Origin: Chrysomallon squamiferum | Lineage: Eukaryota > Mollusca > Gastropoda > Neomphalida > Peltospiridae | Assembly: GCA_012295275.1 (NCBI GenBank) | Contig: CM022678.1 | Location: forward strand, 14,460,759-14,524,758 | Reading direction: 5' to 3' | DNA: 64,000 bases | Part shown: positions 1 to 13,638 of the stretch, piece after piece | How positions within the stretch are numbered: position 1 is the stretch's first letter | Layout of the letters: each line of letters starts with the position of its first letter | Translations under genes and position numbers: made by a program | Notes under the pieces: model-generated | The model's input: the letters and a program-made list of their open reading frames with translations, nothing else | Databases searched by the model: none | What the model was told of the DNA's origin: nothing

Positions 1-3000
1 CATGAATCTCATGTTTACAATGTTTACAATGTTTACTACTTGATAGCTGGCCGATATGTTATGATGGTTTCACTTCACAACCGGCTGGGTGGACATGTGA
101 TGCGATGGTCGAAACTGAAAGGTCAGCAGTGGGGAGGTGCTACCATGCCAATGTTTCATGAGGGAAACTTTAGTAATGTGGAAATGAAGGTAATGTACTC
201 AAAAATCATAAATTAGGTATTAATGAATTAAATTGATTGATAGCTAATAAAAGAATGATCATACTTAAGGTTTTATTATTTGTTACAGATAGATCAAAGT
301 GTGTTCACTGTTCTGCCAGCCAAGCCATCTCTGCGACCTGGATTTATTTTGGTCTTTGAATTGTTTCTGCTGCGTGGCTCTGTCGTACACACTGATCGGG
401 TTGTTGGCTGGGGATGTTACCCAATTTGTGACGGGCAGTTTGATATTATAGAAGGAAAGTAAGTGGAGTTTTATCAGGAATCTTTAACATTTTTATTCCT
501 TAAAATGTTTCTTAAAAAACCAGCTGACCTCAAATCAGTCAGAATAGTTTTTTCCTATTTTCAGTAAAATATATATAAAACTATGTGAGTTACATCTGTC
601 CATGCATCCATTCATCCAGCTCCATATGAGGATATATCTATAGCTATATCCATTTCAAACATTATTGTTAGCTTAAAATAAGTTATAACTTACAGGTATG
701 CAAAATTATTTATATGAGTTATTTGGTTTGTATCCCAAATGTATATTTGTAGTAAAAGTTACAATTTAAAATAAATGTTTACCAGAGATTATACATTATA
801 AAACATAATCTACACTTTATGTTAGAAAGTATAGTGTCATCAAAGAATTTCTGAATATCAGATATGTAGATAAATAGTTCCTAAAAAATAAAAATAAATT
901 TATATATAAGAAAATAATCATTGATTTTAATTATGATTGCTAATGGTCACTATATATTCATCTTTCTTGTCCAGATGCCGTTGTCCATTCCTGCGAGGTG
1001 AGATTGACCCCCACATTGACAAACATGAGAAAATTGAAGAACTGATGGCATCAGACATGGATCATTGGCTGAGTAACCTCTATTTTGAGGTGGTCAAACT
1101 TCCAAGGTAATCTTTGACTTGGCAAAAATATATTTTGTTTACAGATACAGAGTTCAAATTGGTGCCAGTTAATGGTTTATTTAAAAAGAGCTATGAATCC
1201 TTTATTTTTAATTTTGTAAATATCTCTTTATGGTTCACTGAAGATCTAGTCTGCTTTGCTTGGAAAATTTATGCTCAGTTTGGTTCACTATATATTGTTT
1301 GTTAATCTAGGAGTGTTTATTTGTTTCACAGATACCTGGCAGGACAGAAAGAATATGAAGTTGAGCTGCAGTTTACATCTGCTCTCACTGGTTACCCAGA
1401 CAGAATTAAAACAGGCTGGGAGGAGAATAAAGATGGAGAAGATCCTCTCCCAGGCTCAGTGTCAGATGTTGGATCTGACGGATTAGTGACAGGGTGTGTA
1501 CACATAGTGATTTCTCATGAAATAATAATAATAATAACACTATGACAACAGTAATAACAGTAACAACAATAAAAATAATAAAGTTTTTTCTTTAAATGAT
1601 AACAACAACAATGAAAATCAGTACCAGTAATAATCTTAATAATAATAATAAGAAGAACAAGAAGAAGAAGAAGAAGAAGAAAAAGAAGAACAAGAAGAAT
1701 ATCACGTGTTAACAGTATTAAACTGCATTTAAAAAAGAATTCAGTAGTTTGAGGTTTTACATTTTACTATAAATTGAACAGTTATGTCAATAATCAGAAT
1801 AAAGTATTTTATAACAGTGATTTTCATGTGCTATGTGACATATCAGGTGTGCCATGGGAAATTATCCAACTACACTTTATTTGTCCAAAAAATATGATTC
1901 AGTTAATATAAACAATTTGCCATGGTTGTGTGTCTGTGCCTGCAATGTAGTGACTGGCAAAGTAATTAAATCCTCTTCCATGTACTATCATTGTAAATGG
2001 GTTATTTTGTAACACTTTCGGTTGGTGGTGGGACTCAGGATTTTTTTGATGTAAACAAATGTGCCTTGGCTCCAAAAAGGTTGAAAAACTGTTTTATGAT
2101 ATTTATTTTTTTGTTACAGTCTCTCTCAGTTGACATTGAGGAGTGGGGACACAGAGGTCACCACTAACAAATCTGATGCTGCACCCTCCAAAGTGAAACT
2201 GTCAGAGCAAGAATCACCCTCAAAGGTTTGTTTTTATCTTCTCTTGATTTTCCAGTCAGTGTAATAACTGAAATATAACAGTCTGTGAATTTATTGAAAG
2301 AAATGTTTACAAACATATTTTCTCAAAGCTGTTTCATTACAGAGTTATAAATGAAATCAAGATATCTTTATTCATGTGTCATTGGCACTTTTTCTTAAAT
2401 TTTTTTAATTTTAATTTTTTTTATTGTTAATTTTTGGTTTTTCAGGTTTCTAACTATTTTTTCTTATTTTACTTATTTTTTTTACATTTTTATTTTCTCT
2501 CTGCTGAGAATCATTCCACTGTTTATATTCAGCTTTTTGTTGCTTGTTGATTTATATTAGTAAACAGAATCATCACTAGCAGTTTTAAATGATAATTAAA
2601 TTTGTTAATAACTGTGTTGTTCCCACACAGACAGCAACTACAACAATCATGTCTCGTGTGATCACAAAGGAAAACAAGAAAGTGAAACTTGAAGACTCAT
2701 CAGAGGAAGAGAGCGAAGATGAATCCATGTACATCATCAAACATGAGGAAAACTTCAAACCGGTGAAAGGAATGCAGGGCATGTACTACAAGGTGATCAT
2801 TTGATTCAGTACAAAAAGTTTAACTCTGATTAATTCCCTCCCTCGAGAAAATGGAAAATTGACTTAGCTGATATCCCAGTATTAGAAATATTTTGGTTAC
2901 TATTTGTGTACTCCTTATTCCCACCCCCCAAAAAAAGAAATATAATTAATTTTTTAATTTACTTGTTTTATAAAAATATCAATCATTAATTATAATTTTT

Positions 3001-6000
3001 AATATAATTTTATTTATTTCTAATTATTTCTAATTTTTATAAAACATTAGTAAAATTTGCAACCCTAGCTAATTAAAAATAGAATTTCCATTACAGTTCC
3101 ATTGTTTATTTAATAACAAGGATTATTTCTCACTGACAGCGCTATCTCAACAACCCTACAGACGTCTACTACAGACGTATGTACTCAATGCTACCCAAAA
3201 CTCAGCTGTTGGTGCCACAAAAGAAACGTAAGAAGCTGACTCACCTCGAGGAACTGGAACAGCATTCATTCAGTGTCCAGTAAGTCAATATATTGTAAAC
3301 AAATTCCTTAATTAATTTGTATTTATTGATTCATTATCAGATTTAATTCACCTTCAGTTCTGAGTGATAAGTTTTTTAGATTGTGTAAATAATCCTTACC
3401 TTTCAATATATTTTAATTTTCAGACCTGCTTTCACTGGCAAAGGTCAGATGGCACAACACAGCAGGGAGAAGCTTACTTACATCAGACGACAGTTTCTTG
3501 CTGAACTTGGTCTCTCTCAGTGGAGGAGCAGAGAATTTTGGGGGATGCTTCTTCTGTTCATTGTTGTCTTCTTTATCAGACTCTTCATGCACTACCTAGG
3601 CCAGTGGACATTCCTCAATGCCATAGAAATCCCCATCAACAAGTACAGCTATTATTTTATTATTTTAATTTTATTTATTTATTCTTTTTTTTTTTTTTTT
3701 TTTCATTGGTTTTTATATTTTCTTTTTTTTTTACAGCTTTTAAAAAAGATGTGAAAAAAAATATATAAATTATATTTTATTAATAAATCACAATGAAGAC
3801 TTCTAATTGAATTTTTTTGCTTTTTTTTTTTTTTAAGCTCTACATTTTTGTTTATAGTTTAAATTGAAATTGTGATAAAAATTATATCAAAATTATGTTG
3901 ATGGATTTCTTCCTTTCTTTTTATGGTTTAAAATGTATGAAATGTTGATAAAATGTATGTTGAATGTGATGTCCATAAAATTTACAGTCATTTTCTTTTT
4001 CATTGTCAATCTTTCTTTCTTCTTCCTTTTGTCATTATAAACAATATAATAATTTGTCGTATGTTAGCATATATGTACAACACACAAAAATAGCTTTTAA
4101 TAATTCCAATTTCTGTTTGAGTAAAACATAATTATTTACATTTGACTTGGAATTATTAATTTCACTTGACAGATTTAACTTCCTCCCATACACTGTAGAG
4201 CTGAACTACCAGCCGACCTTGCTGAGGGCCCGGGAGGAGATTGCTGTTGTCATCTTTGGTCCAATGATGAACATTGTTTTGTTTTCTCTGCTGGTTTTCT
4301 TTGCCTGGCTCTGTCCAAAACTCTTCAACACATTTCCCGATCTCTTCTCCAAGTTTGTAATCAACTACGGCCTGGCTACACTGCTTGATCCTCTCCTGAT
4401 CCTCATCATTGACTGCATCCTTGGGGTATTTCTTATTCAGTGTTATTAATTACTAATAAGAATATCTAGATTAGAATATCTTTATTGAGTAAGTTGCTGA
4501 GAAGAATAAATTAAGAATAAATGATATTTGTATTTTTGACAAAGTAGACAAAAATACCCATTTATTTGTAACAATGACATATTCTGTTTATTTTCTTTTG
4601 TGATAGGTTTTATTATGTCCATAAATTAAATGTCATCAAGATCTTTGTGTTTGACAAATTATCACAAAATAGTTAAACATTGTTTGTAATTTTTCATTTA
4701 TATATATTTATTTATGTTATTGTGCCAGATTTCATTTTAAATATTATTTATTACAGAGATGTTTAAACATTGCCTATTACAGAATGTTTAAACATTGTCA
4801 TTTACAGAGATGTTTAAACATTGTCTCTTACAGAATGTTTAAACATTGCCTGTTACAGAATGTTTAAACATTGTCATTTACAGAGATGTTTAAACATCGT
4901 CTCTTACAGAAATGTTTAAACATTGCCTGTTACAGAATGTTTAAACATTGTCATTTACAGAGATGTTTAAACATCGTCTCTTACAGAAATGTTTAAACAT
5001 TGCCTGTTACAGAAATGTTTAAACATTGCCTGTTACAGAAATGTTTAAACATTGTCTCTTACAGAAATGTTTAAACATTGTCTCTTACAGAGATGTTTAA
5101 ACATTGTCATTTGCAGAGATGTTTAAACATTGTCATTTGCAGAGATGTTTAAACATTGTCATTTACAGAAATGTTTAAACATTGCCTGTTATAGAATGTT
5201 TAAACATTGTGTATTATAGAGATGTTTAAACAGCTATTACAGAGCTATTTAAACATTGTTTATTACAAAGATATTTAAACATTGTGTACTACAGAAATAT
5301 TTTGTATTATCTGTTACAGAGATATTAAACATTGTACATTAAGAGATATTAAACATTGTGTATTATGAGATATTTAAACATTGTCTATTACAGAGATATT
5401 TAGATGTTGTGAATTAGGATATTAAACATTGGGTATTAAGACATATTTAAACAGTGTGTATTAAGAGATATTAAACATTGGGTATTAAGAGATATTAAAT
5501 AGTGTGTATTAAGAGATATTAAACATTGTGTATTTAAGAAATATTAAATACTGTGTTATTAAGAGATATTAAACATTGTGTATTACAGAGATATTTTAAT
5601 ATTGTCTATTACAGAGATATATTGACCAGGCTACTGAGCCAATCGCTGACTTTGCCAAGTTGTACTGGAACTTCTACAGATCACAAGGATCTGGACTGGC
5701 AGGAATTTTCATCACAATCTTTCTTTATGTGTTCACCACCTTCATCACTGGATCCATTCTCTACATGTACTTTCTACGGTAAGACAGTACAAGCATACAT
5801 CCACAGATATACCCACAGTTACATCCACTACCATCCAACAGATATACACACACTTTTAATCTGAGTATTTTAACCATCAAACCATTACAGAGTGATTTTA
5901 ACATTATAGTTTTATTTATTATTACAAAGGTTACACAATAATGGACGTATGTTGGACATCTTCTGGAGACTTCATGGTGAAGAAGTCAATTTCTTCATAC

Positions 6001-7222
6001 CATATGATCTGGAACTGTCCAATCAGGAGCTGTCTTACATCTGTCGCAAGGCTGAGCAGTGGAGGGGTGAAGAGGGGGAGCGACGTAAAGTGGCTGTCTA
6101 TGATTATATTTGGGAAGAGGAAGAGGTCAGTTTTCAATTATATATTATTTACTGACATCAGTATAATTATAAATAACTTTAATATTATTTTATAATACAT
6201 ACATGCCTTCTTACACACAGACAAACACAAGCAATTTTTCAAAATGCCTGTTTATTCTGTATGTATGACTTTTTAGGGAGGAAGAGAAAATATTTGGATA
6301 AACATTATTATATGAATTAAAACACATCATTTAAGATATATTATTTGATTTGTTTCAGGTTGAGGAGAGTATCTGGAATGAGAATGGTGAAGAGACTGGA
6401 CAAAGACGAAATGTGAGGAAGGAGGTTACAACTCACATCTCCATCCACACCCTGCACCTCGACGGCCTCAGAGTACTCTACAGACACTTTCTGCGTCTGC
6501 CAGACGGTGCAGTAGTTGAGGTAATTTTTATTTCAATCACTGTAAGAACATTAGCCTATATAGAGACAACAGAAGGATCTCTCTGTTTAGTTGTTACTAC
6601 AATTTAAAATGTTTTATTATTTTTCTTTATCGTCATTCTTTTATTGATATTCATGAAGATATTTTAATATTCTGTTTGGATGGTCATTGTTTCTTGTTTT
6701 GTTATTTGATTTGCTAGGTGTTTGGAGATATGTCTGTGCCTGGGATGGATCGTGATGTCAAGAAGGCTTTAGAAAAAGGTTCTAAAGGGCTGGAAAATCT
6801 GCTGGTTTCCAAGTCAGGGATGGTATGTACAGTAAAGAATATTAGAAGTAACTTTAAAATATTCAGCAATTGTTAACAGAATTAAAACACAAAAAGTTTT
6901 TTAAAAAAAATTAGTTTATTGTCTCCTTTAATTCTGCACTGCATATCATGACTATTCTCCTGTTTACATTTTTCTTAGTTTTTTCAATAACTGATCTTAG
7001 AGAATATAAAATTAAAAAATAATATTTAAGTTTGTCCATCTAACATAATACACAGTAACTGTACAGAGATAACTGAGTGATTTTATAAAGATAGGTTGTT
7101 GTTTTCAGGTTCGAGGCAGACGCACGGTGAACACGAGTCTCGGGTTTCGGCCTGACACAGGACGGAGCAGCTCACCAACACCCAGCAGTGCAGACTCACT
7201 GCCTGACAAAAAACACATGTAA
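1..7222 (+). CDS. Conserved four-pass membrane protein, 5' end outside the window
   Basis: Fourteen exons join in frame: 1-189, 289-458, 975-1106, 1332-1493, 2120-2225, 2631-2792, 3140-3279, 3424-3642, 4173-4425, 5615-5778, 5930-6125, 6359-6520, 6718-6822 and 7109-7222 (TAA). The visible part is 757 residues. The N-terminal ~200 residues look beta-rich and C2-like (VVGWGCYPICDGQFD, then CRCPFLRGEID). A charged Ser/Glu linker and a basic KKRKKLTH patch follow. Four hydrophobic segments lie near residues 393-410, 450-473, 486-509 and 540-563. The C-terminal half is cytosolic-looking, with an acidic stretch and a Ser-rich tail. From memory the N-terminal block recalls the OFCC1/ojoplano family, but I cannot verify this, so no symbol is given. 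The gene starts before position 1. The acceptor of the exon at 5615 lies inside a minisatellite. Confidence 0.85.
4745..5614. repeat. ~26-bp minisatellite carrying acceptor-like sites
   Basis: More than 30 tandem units are built on TTACAGAGATGTTTAAACAT plus a short variable tail. They are regular up to about 5220 and more diverged after that (AGATATTAAACATTG forms). Many units contain the palindrome AATGTTTAAACATT. The array fills the intron between gene 1 exons 4173-4425 and 5615-5778. Its last unit supplies the TTACAG acceptor of the latter exon. Confidence 0.93.
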
Positions 7223-7420
7223 ACCAATATGTAAACAGTAAACTAAACTTGGTTTACTACCAGACATTTAAATAGTAAATCCAATATGTAAATAATTAAC
7301 CAAAATGTAAACACTAAACAAGCCATATAAACAGTAAACCAAACATGTAAACAGTAAACTAAATGAATAAACAACTAAATAAAACATGTAAATAAAAAAT
7401 TAAAATTAAAAATTAAATAA
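7213..7420. repeat. Degenerate ATGTAAACAGTAAAC repeat over the stop codon and 3' UTR of gene 1
   Basis: Units related to ATGTAAACAGTAAACYAAA recur at about 7217, 7229, 7283, 7303, 7327, 7346 and 7386, with decay and spacing changes. The TAA stop of gene 1 (7220-7222) lies in the first unit. AATAAA-type polyadenylation signals occur at the end of the array, near 7415. Confidence 0.6.
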
Positions 7421-7422
7421 AA

Positions 7423-10400
7423 ACTGTTTTATACCATATGATATCAGATAGTGTGAACAATACAAATGTGACACATGTCAGACTGTTTATCCTGAAACCA
7501 AACACAACAAAACCTGCCTCTAAATGTGAAAAAAATCATGAGAAATTAAACTGACATTTGAAAATATAAAAAGAAACCAAAAGAAAAACATCCTTTGTAA
7601 AAATTTAATTTTTTATTTAGAAATGTATCTTTTTTATTTATTTATTAATATTATTTTTTTATAAATGCATTTTTGTGTGTTTGTGTGTGTATAACTTCTA
7701 TTGCAGTATACATTCCAAATTATGTAAATTGCTGTTCTAAACTATTTACAGTGAAATAACTTTTTGAAAGGCTAATTTACAGTATCATTTTTATATATAT
7801 ATATATACATAATATTTTTCCAAAATGAATGTTGACATTCTGTTACTGTTAGTTTTTTGTTAGTGTGAAACTGTCACATTTGACAGAATTTCAGATTAAT
7901 CTGATACTGTATTGCATTTAGGTGTAAAATAGATTAATTGTTGTTGTGTTTTTCTTGTTGGTTTATTTTTTCTTTCTCTTTATTTTATTTTTTTTTATTT
8001 TATTTTATTTCATTTTTTTTTTTTTTTTGCTTTCGTAAAATACAAACCAACATTTTTATATTGTGTTACTAGGGAAGGGTTTATATTAATAATTATATTT
8101 TATCTTGAAAGATAATTTACTTTAACTAGCTTTAATATAACTTCTTTATTTAATCTGAAACAGCTGTTATCTGTGATATTTAATCATTATTTGTTTTCCC
8201 TTCAATTAATATATTTTTAAATAACATTTTTAATTTAACTGTTTTTTGTTTTTTTTATATTTTTGTAACCTTTAACTGTGATAATTTGACAATGTGCTCT
8301 GTTAAGTCCGCTGCTGGCAGCTGTTTTGCAATCTATATTAAAAACTATTTTAACACGTCGTGTGTTGTTATATGTGTACATTTTATGTAATTCATTGATG
8401 AGTTGTTGCTTGTATCAACAAAACAGTGAAATACCAGATTTAAAAAAACAGTGACAACGCACAAAAAAAGGAAAGAAGAAAGAAAAGACACACACATACA
8501 CACACTAAATATTTTAAAAACCTGCAATTTCTGCTCAGTGTATAAAACTATGAAAACATAATATATAATAGGAAATAAAAAATATAAATAAATAAATATA
8601 TTATATTAACAATATTAACAATAAAAAATATTTATGTTTTAATATGATAGAATATTGTTTGTTTTTAAGTATATTGAAATTTTAAAATGAATCGAATACT
8701 TCCCCCAAAGACTTAAAGGGAGTATGAATTGTATATAAGAGAAAAAAAATGATAATAAAAAAGTAATAATAATAATAATAATAATAAAATGAATACATTA
8801 CAATATTTTTTAAAAAGCAGTTTTCCTTCCGGTGTGTTAGTTTGCATATTGATATCTGGAGATTACAATATATTACTATTTTCTTCAACTTACTTATCGT
8901 ATAACCTTTTTTTATTTTTATTTTTTACATTCTTAGTTTACACACACAATTGGGATTAGTATAATCATATCGTATACAAATATATGCAACAATGAAAGAC
9001 GGATTCCCTTGTCATTTAGTTTCGAATAATTAGTACTGTTTATTTTTATTTTTACTTGTTTGATTCTTTATTTTTGTAAATTTGAAAATTAAGTTTTCTG
9101 TTCCTTACATCTTATTTTTATTATTATTATTATTTTGATGTTGTTTTTTGTTTAGTTGTACTTATATTTGTTTTTCTAATGCTGACATACAGATTTATAT
9201 AGTTTCGGTGAGTAAAAATGAAAAAGGCCAAAAAAAGGCAGAAAATGTTTCAAAAACGTAGAATAACGTTTGAATTCCTCATTTTTACTTTGTCATCCTC
9301 CCCATAATAATCATCATCATCATAATGATTATCATAATAACAAATTAATATAAATAAATAAACAAAGAAAAAAGAAAAGAAATTAACCAAACAATACTAT
9401 TAAGAGTTTTTAATTCAAAACATTTCGGCACGCAATAATAATTATAGCCATACCCATATATCAGCTATAGTAGCAGTATATATTTATTATTCTATTTCCT
9501 TTTTAATGACTAACTAAATAAAAGATGTTTTAATGGGTGTCATTAATAGATATAAGTTTTAATTGGTACTTAACTCTAACTAAATATTCTCATTTTTAAT
9601 CGAAAATCCAAAATGGCGTGATCGTCTGCTTATTTCAATTACAAAACCAATTTGTCATGAATAAATTATCATTCTGCAGTACTTTCACCCGCAGCAACAC
9701 GTTTCAAAACAGACCTCAAATTAAGGTTCAGATATATTTGCTTATACGCTGGCTTCTCTGTCATGCATTTTTCATTGCATTAGTTAATTAATACATACGA
9801 AGCATTGTCAAGGAAGATCTTAAAATTTATCATAACGACCAATACAGTGCCATCGACAATTAACGAGACTAAGGCTCTTGACACGATTAATATCGGCATA
9901 AACAAAAACAGAGTGAAAAACAAACTGATAACACAACAACAACATTTCAACGCAAACTGTTCTTTATAAATAAATGATGTTGTGAAGATAAAAGTATGTC
10001 AGTGATATTATAAGCAGAACGTACAATTTTAGCCATTAAATTTTGGTAACAAATATTTTCCTTTTTACAGTTTTATTGTTATTATTAGCTTATATGTTAA
10101 GCGATTTCTTTTATCAGATTTTTGTTCCTAGTGAAATTTTATTTTATTTTTTTTATTTTATTTTATTTATTTATTTATTTTTGTCACTAATCTTTAATGA
10201 CTGAGTAGATAATTTAACTGCATTGAAACATTTTTAAAATGCTATATTAATAAATAAAGAAAGAAAAAGTAAAATGAGTGAAAAAATCATCCTTGTTGTA
10301 ATTAATGATTCGGAAAATATCCCATTCATTTCATCATTCTAGCGGTGTTTTTATTTTATTTTTTATGTTAGTTTTTTTTGTTTTGTTTTTTTTTAAATTT

Positions 10401-10657
10401 AATTATTTTTTTTTTAGGGTTTTTATTTATTTATTTATTTATTTATTTATTCACTTACTTTATTATTATTATTATTATTATTTATTCATTTATTCATTTT
10501 TTTATTACTGTTTATTTGTTTTGGGAAGGTTTTTTTAAAACTATTTTATAACATTTGAATTTCATTTTCTATTTTTTTTTTTTTTTTTTTATTATGATTA
10601 ATATTATTATTCATAATAATAACGATTCCTATTATCACTGCCGGTTCTATATATAGT

Positions 10658-10706
<49 letters not shown>

Positions 10707-11181
10707 CTCATTTTCAAAGAACTCCTCTTTTCTGACATACCGGAGCCGCCCCTATTGTCTGTTGTAAGTTCTAAAATACTTGGCGGCAAAATTTATAGAT
10801 TTGTTCTTGATACAAGTCAAAAAAATATCGTCATTAATAAAAGACAGCTGCTAGGTTTTCATGCGCTGTGCATATGGTCAAAAGATTTTATAGGCATTTC
10901 TTTTCTATAACAAATTTGCACAAAGACAGCTTTAAAGTGGTTTATCTTTGTTGAGAATTCGTAGTTTACATGTTAATACTTGAAATCAAATTTGACGCAT
11001 TATTTTACAATAAACACTACATAACGTACTGAACCGATTTACGTTAACAGAAAGAAAATGAAGAAACTTCATGGTGGTTTGTTTGTAATTTATGAACGAT
11101 AAAGACTGATAATTTGAAATGTATCGACTTTCCATGCTACAGCTTTTGTTACTCAAATTCCACAACATAATAACCACCCCA

Positions 11182-11218
<37 letters not shown>

Positions 11219-11690
11219 TAATAAATAAATAAATACAAAATGGAATGAAAAGTGTCACTTGTATTTTGTTTTTATTCATCTTGTCTAGTCTCGATGACAG
11301 AAAACTTTGATGGGTCTAGTTATGTAAATGTAATAGAGGTTCACAGCGTGCGACTTCTATTGATCGTTATTTAATGTTCTTAGTGACGCTTCGTGTTTCG
11401 TGAAGGAGCAAATTAAGCAGACAAATGTATCCCAACACCAAAATAAAATATATTAACACAACAGAAAAGTCAGGATGAACTTTTAAACTGTTCTCAATCA
11501 GATTCCCACCTAATACAGCTCGCTATGTTTGTAAATATCCGCATACAAAATATTAACAACAAACATAATAACAACCGATCTTACCATTGTTGCAAATAAC
11601 GCAGTCTTGCTATGTATTAAATATTTAATTATTTTCAAACTGAATATAAACTACTTTGTCGATTATCTATGTAAGTAAAGCGATTCGCAG
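7423..11690. other. Intergenic, no gene seen
   Basis: AT-rich DNA between the 3' UTR of gene 1 and the presumed first exon of gene 2. It holds poly-T runs, TTTA/TATT tracts (about 10140-10190 and 10425-10460), ATT microsatellites (about 8763-8788 and 10660-10706) and a CA run (11182-11215). Open frames here encode only low-complexity Phe/Tyr/Ile strings. I saw no exon with protein-like composition and paired splice sites. Confidence 0.6.
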
Positions 11691-11699
11691 TGACAGTGC

Positions 11700-11810
11700 G
11701 GTCACGTGACGAACACAGACATTACTTATTAGCTGCAAACAACTAACAGCAACACAGACCGATAAGATAAATCAGCGCATGTCTTTGTCAGCGGAGTGTT
11801 GTGTGACAAG
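11700..11810 (+). other. Candidate non-coding first exon of the TRADD-N-like gene
   Basis: A less AT-rich stretch, beginning near a CACGTGAC element, ends in the strong donor GACAAG|GTAAGT (intron from 11811). The next matching acceptor is TGTTTCAG at 14491-14498, 22 bases before the ATG of gene 2. The transcription start is not determined; 11700 is approximate. Confidence 0.45.
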
Positions 11811-12015
11811 GTAAGTACAAGATTTATTAAATGAAAGTAGTTAAAACAAAAACATTATTGACATCAGTTTCTTTGAATTCTATAATAACAAATACTATTA
11901 ATTTCTAAATATCTTAATACTTATTTTATTTTTTCATATTGTTTTTATTTATTTATTTATATTTATATTTATATTTATTTATTTATTTATTTTTATTTTT
12001 ATTTATTTATTTTTA

Positions 12016-12059
<44 letters not shown>

Positions 12060-12278
12060 TTAATGTTAGTTGAGTCAAAGAGTTCATGTTACTGGGTACA
12101 AAAGACGTATTAAAGGCAATCTAAGAAGAGGTGACAGAACACATATATCAAAAAGCTGGTTAGCATTTTAAATCTACCTGAAGTAAGGTGTACCTTTTAA
12201 TGTTAGTGTTGTTAAGATATTGACTACTACTACTAATTATTATTATTTGTGTTGTTGTTGTTGTAATATTAAAATAAT

Positions 12279-12816
12279 GATTACTGAATCACATCATAGT
12301 AAACATGTACAGTTTACTCTAATAGACAGTGTTTACTGAATCACATCATAGTAAACATGTACAGTTTACACTAATAGACAGTGTTTACTGAATCACATCA
12401 TAGTAAACATGTACAGTTTACTCTAATAGACAGTGTTTATTTTATCACGCCATAGTAAACATGTACAATTTACTCTAATAGACAGTGTTTATTTTATCAC
12501 GTCATAGTAAACATGTACAGTTTACTCTAATAGACAGTGTTTACTGAATCACGCCATAGTAAACATGTACAGTTTACTCTAATAGACAGTGTTTATTTTA
12601 TCACGCCATAGTAAACATGTACAGTTTACTCTAATAGACAGTGTTTATTTTATCACGTCATAGTAAACATGTACAGTTTACTCTAATAGACAGTGTTTAC
12701 TGAATCACGCCATAGTAAACATGTACAGTTTACTCTAATAGACAGTGTTTATTTTATCACGTCATAGTAAACATGTACAGTTTACTCTAATAGACAGTGT
12801 TTACTGAATCACGTCA
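12279..12816. repeat. 52-bp minisatellite, ten units plus a partial, with trimeric higher-order pattern
   Basis: Ten units of exactly 52 bp start at 12281 and a truncated eleventh starts at 12801. Every unit carries the inverted repeat AGTAAAC-ATGTACA-GTTTACT (one arm is mutated in unit 4). Unit heads alternate between TTACTGAATCAC and TTATTTTATCAC, followed by ATC, GCC or GTC. Units 4-6 and 7-9 repeat the same three-unit order. The array lies in the presumed 5' UTR intron of gene 2. Confidence 0.95.
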
Positions 12817-13421
12817 CAGAAACAGAACACCGTGTACTTTAAAAGGCCTAACAAACTGCTGTAAGTTATTGATTAACTGTTTCGTTTTCTTGTCTGCCGA
12901 AGTTAATGGGCGTTTATTTATTTATTTTAATTAACTTGTTTACTGTCTCTTTTTAAAATTAAAAATGAAGTATCAATTAAATAATGAAGAATATGATGAT
13001 AAAGATGATGATAATAATGATGATGATGATAATAATAATAATTAGCTAACTAGTAAATAAATAATTAAATAAAAAAATAAAAAAATTATATATAATTAAT
13101 TAATTATATATATGCTGAGGAAACAAAAAGACACATAAAAGTAAGAAACCATAAAGACTAATTTCCAAATTTGTGTGAAAGAACCTAAAATAAAACTAAT
13201 ATAATTGCTAAAAAAGAAGAATGTAAAAACGAAGAGTGTAAAAAAATAATCCAGGACATAACCAAGTATATTTAAAAATGATCTTCATGCACATATGGAA
13301 GAAAAGAAAATTATGAATAGCTTTTCCTAGATTATGCCTAATCAATTTTTTATTTTTTTTATTTTTTTATAAAGGGATAATTACATGTTTCTGTTAAATA
13401 TTCCCTTTAAACTATAATAAA

Positions 13422-13424
<3 letters not shown>

Positions 13425-13494
<70 letters not shown>

Positions 13495-13587
13495 AAACTT
13501 TCGTGTAATATCTTAAAGAACATATAATAAAAACTAAATAATAAATCGATAATTTGTTATTATTAATTAAATTAATTAATTAATTAC

Positions 13588-13637
<50 letters not shown>
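13425..13637. repeat. CT microsatellite (13425-13489) and ATT microsatellite (13590-13637)
   Basis: A nearly pure CT run of about 65 bases and a TTA run of about 48 bases, separated by AT-rich DNA, lie in the same presumed 5' UTR intron of gene 2. Confidence 0.95.

Positions 13638-13638
<1 letters not shown>

Noticed and set aside
4745-5614. CRISPR-like direct repeats
   Set aside because: Units are contiguous without unique spacers and the setting is an intron of an animal gene.
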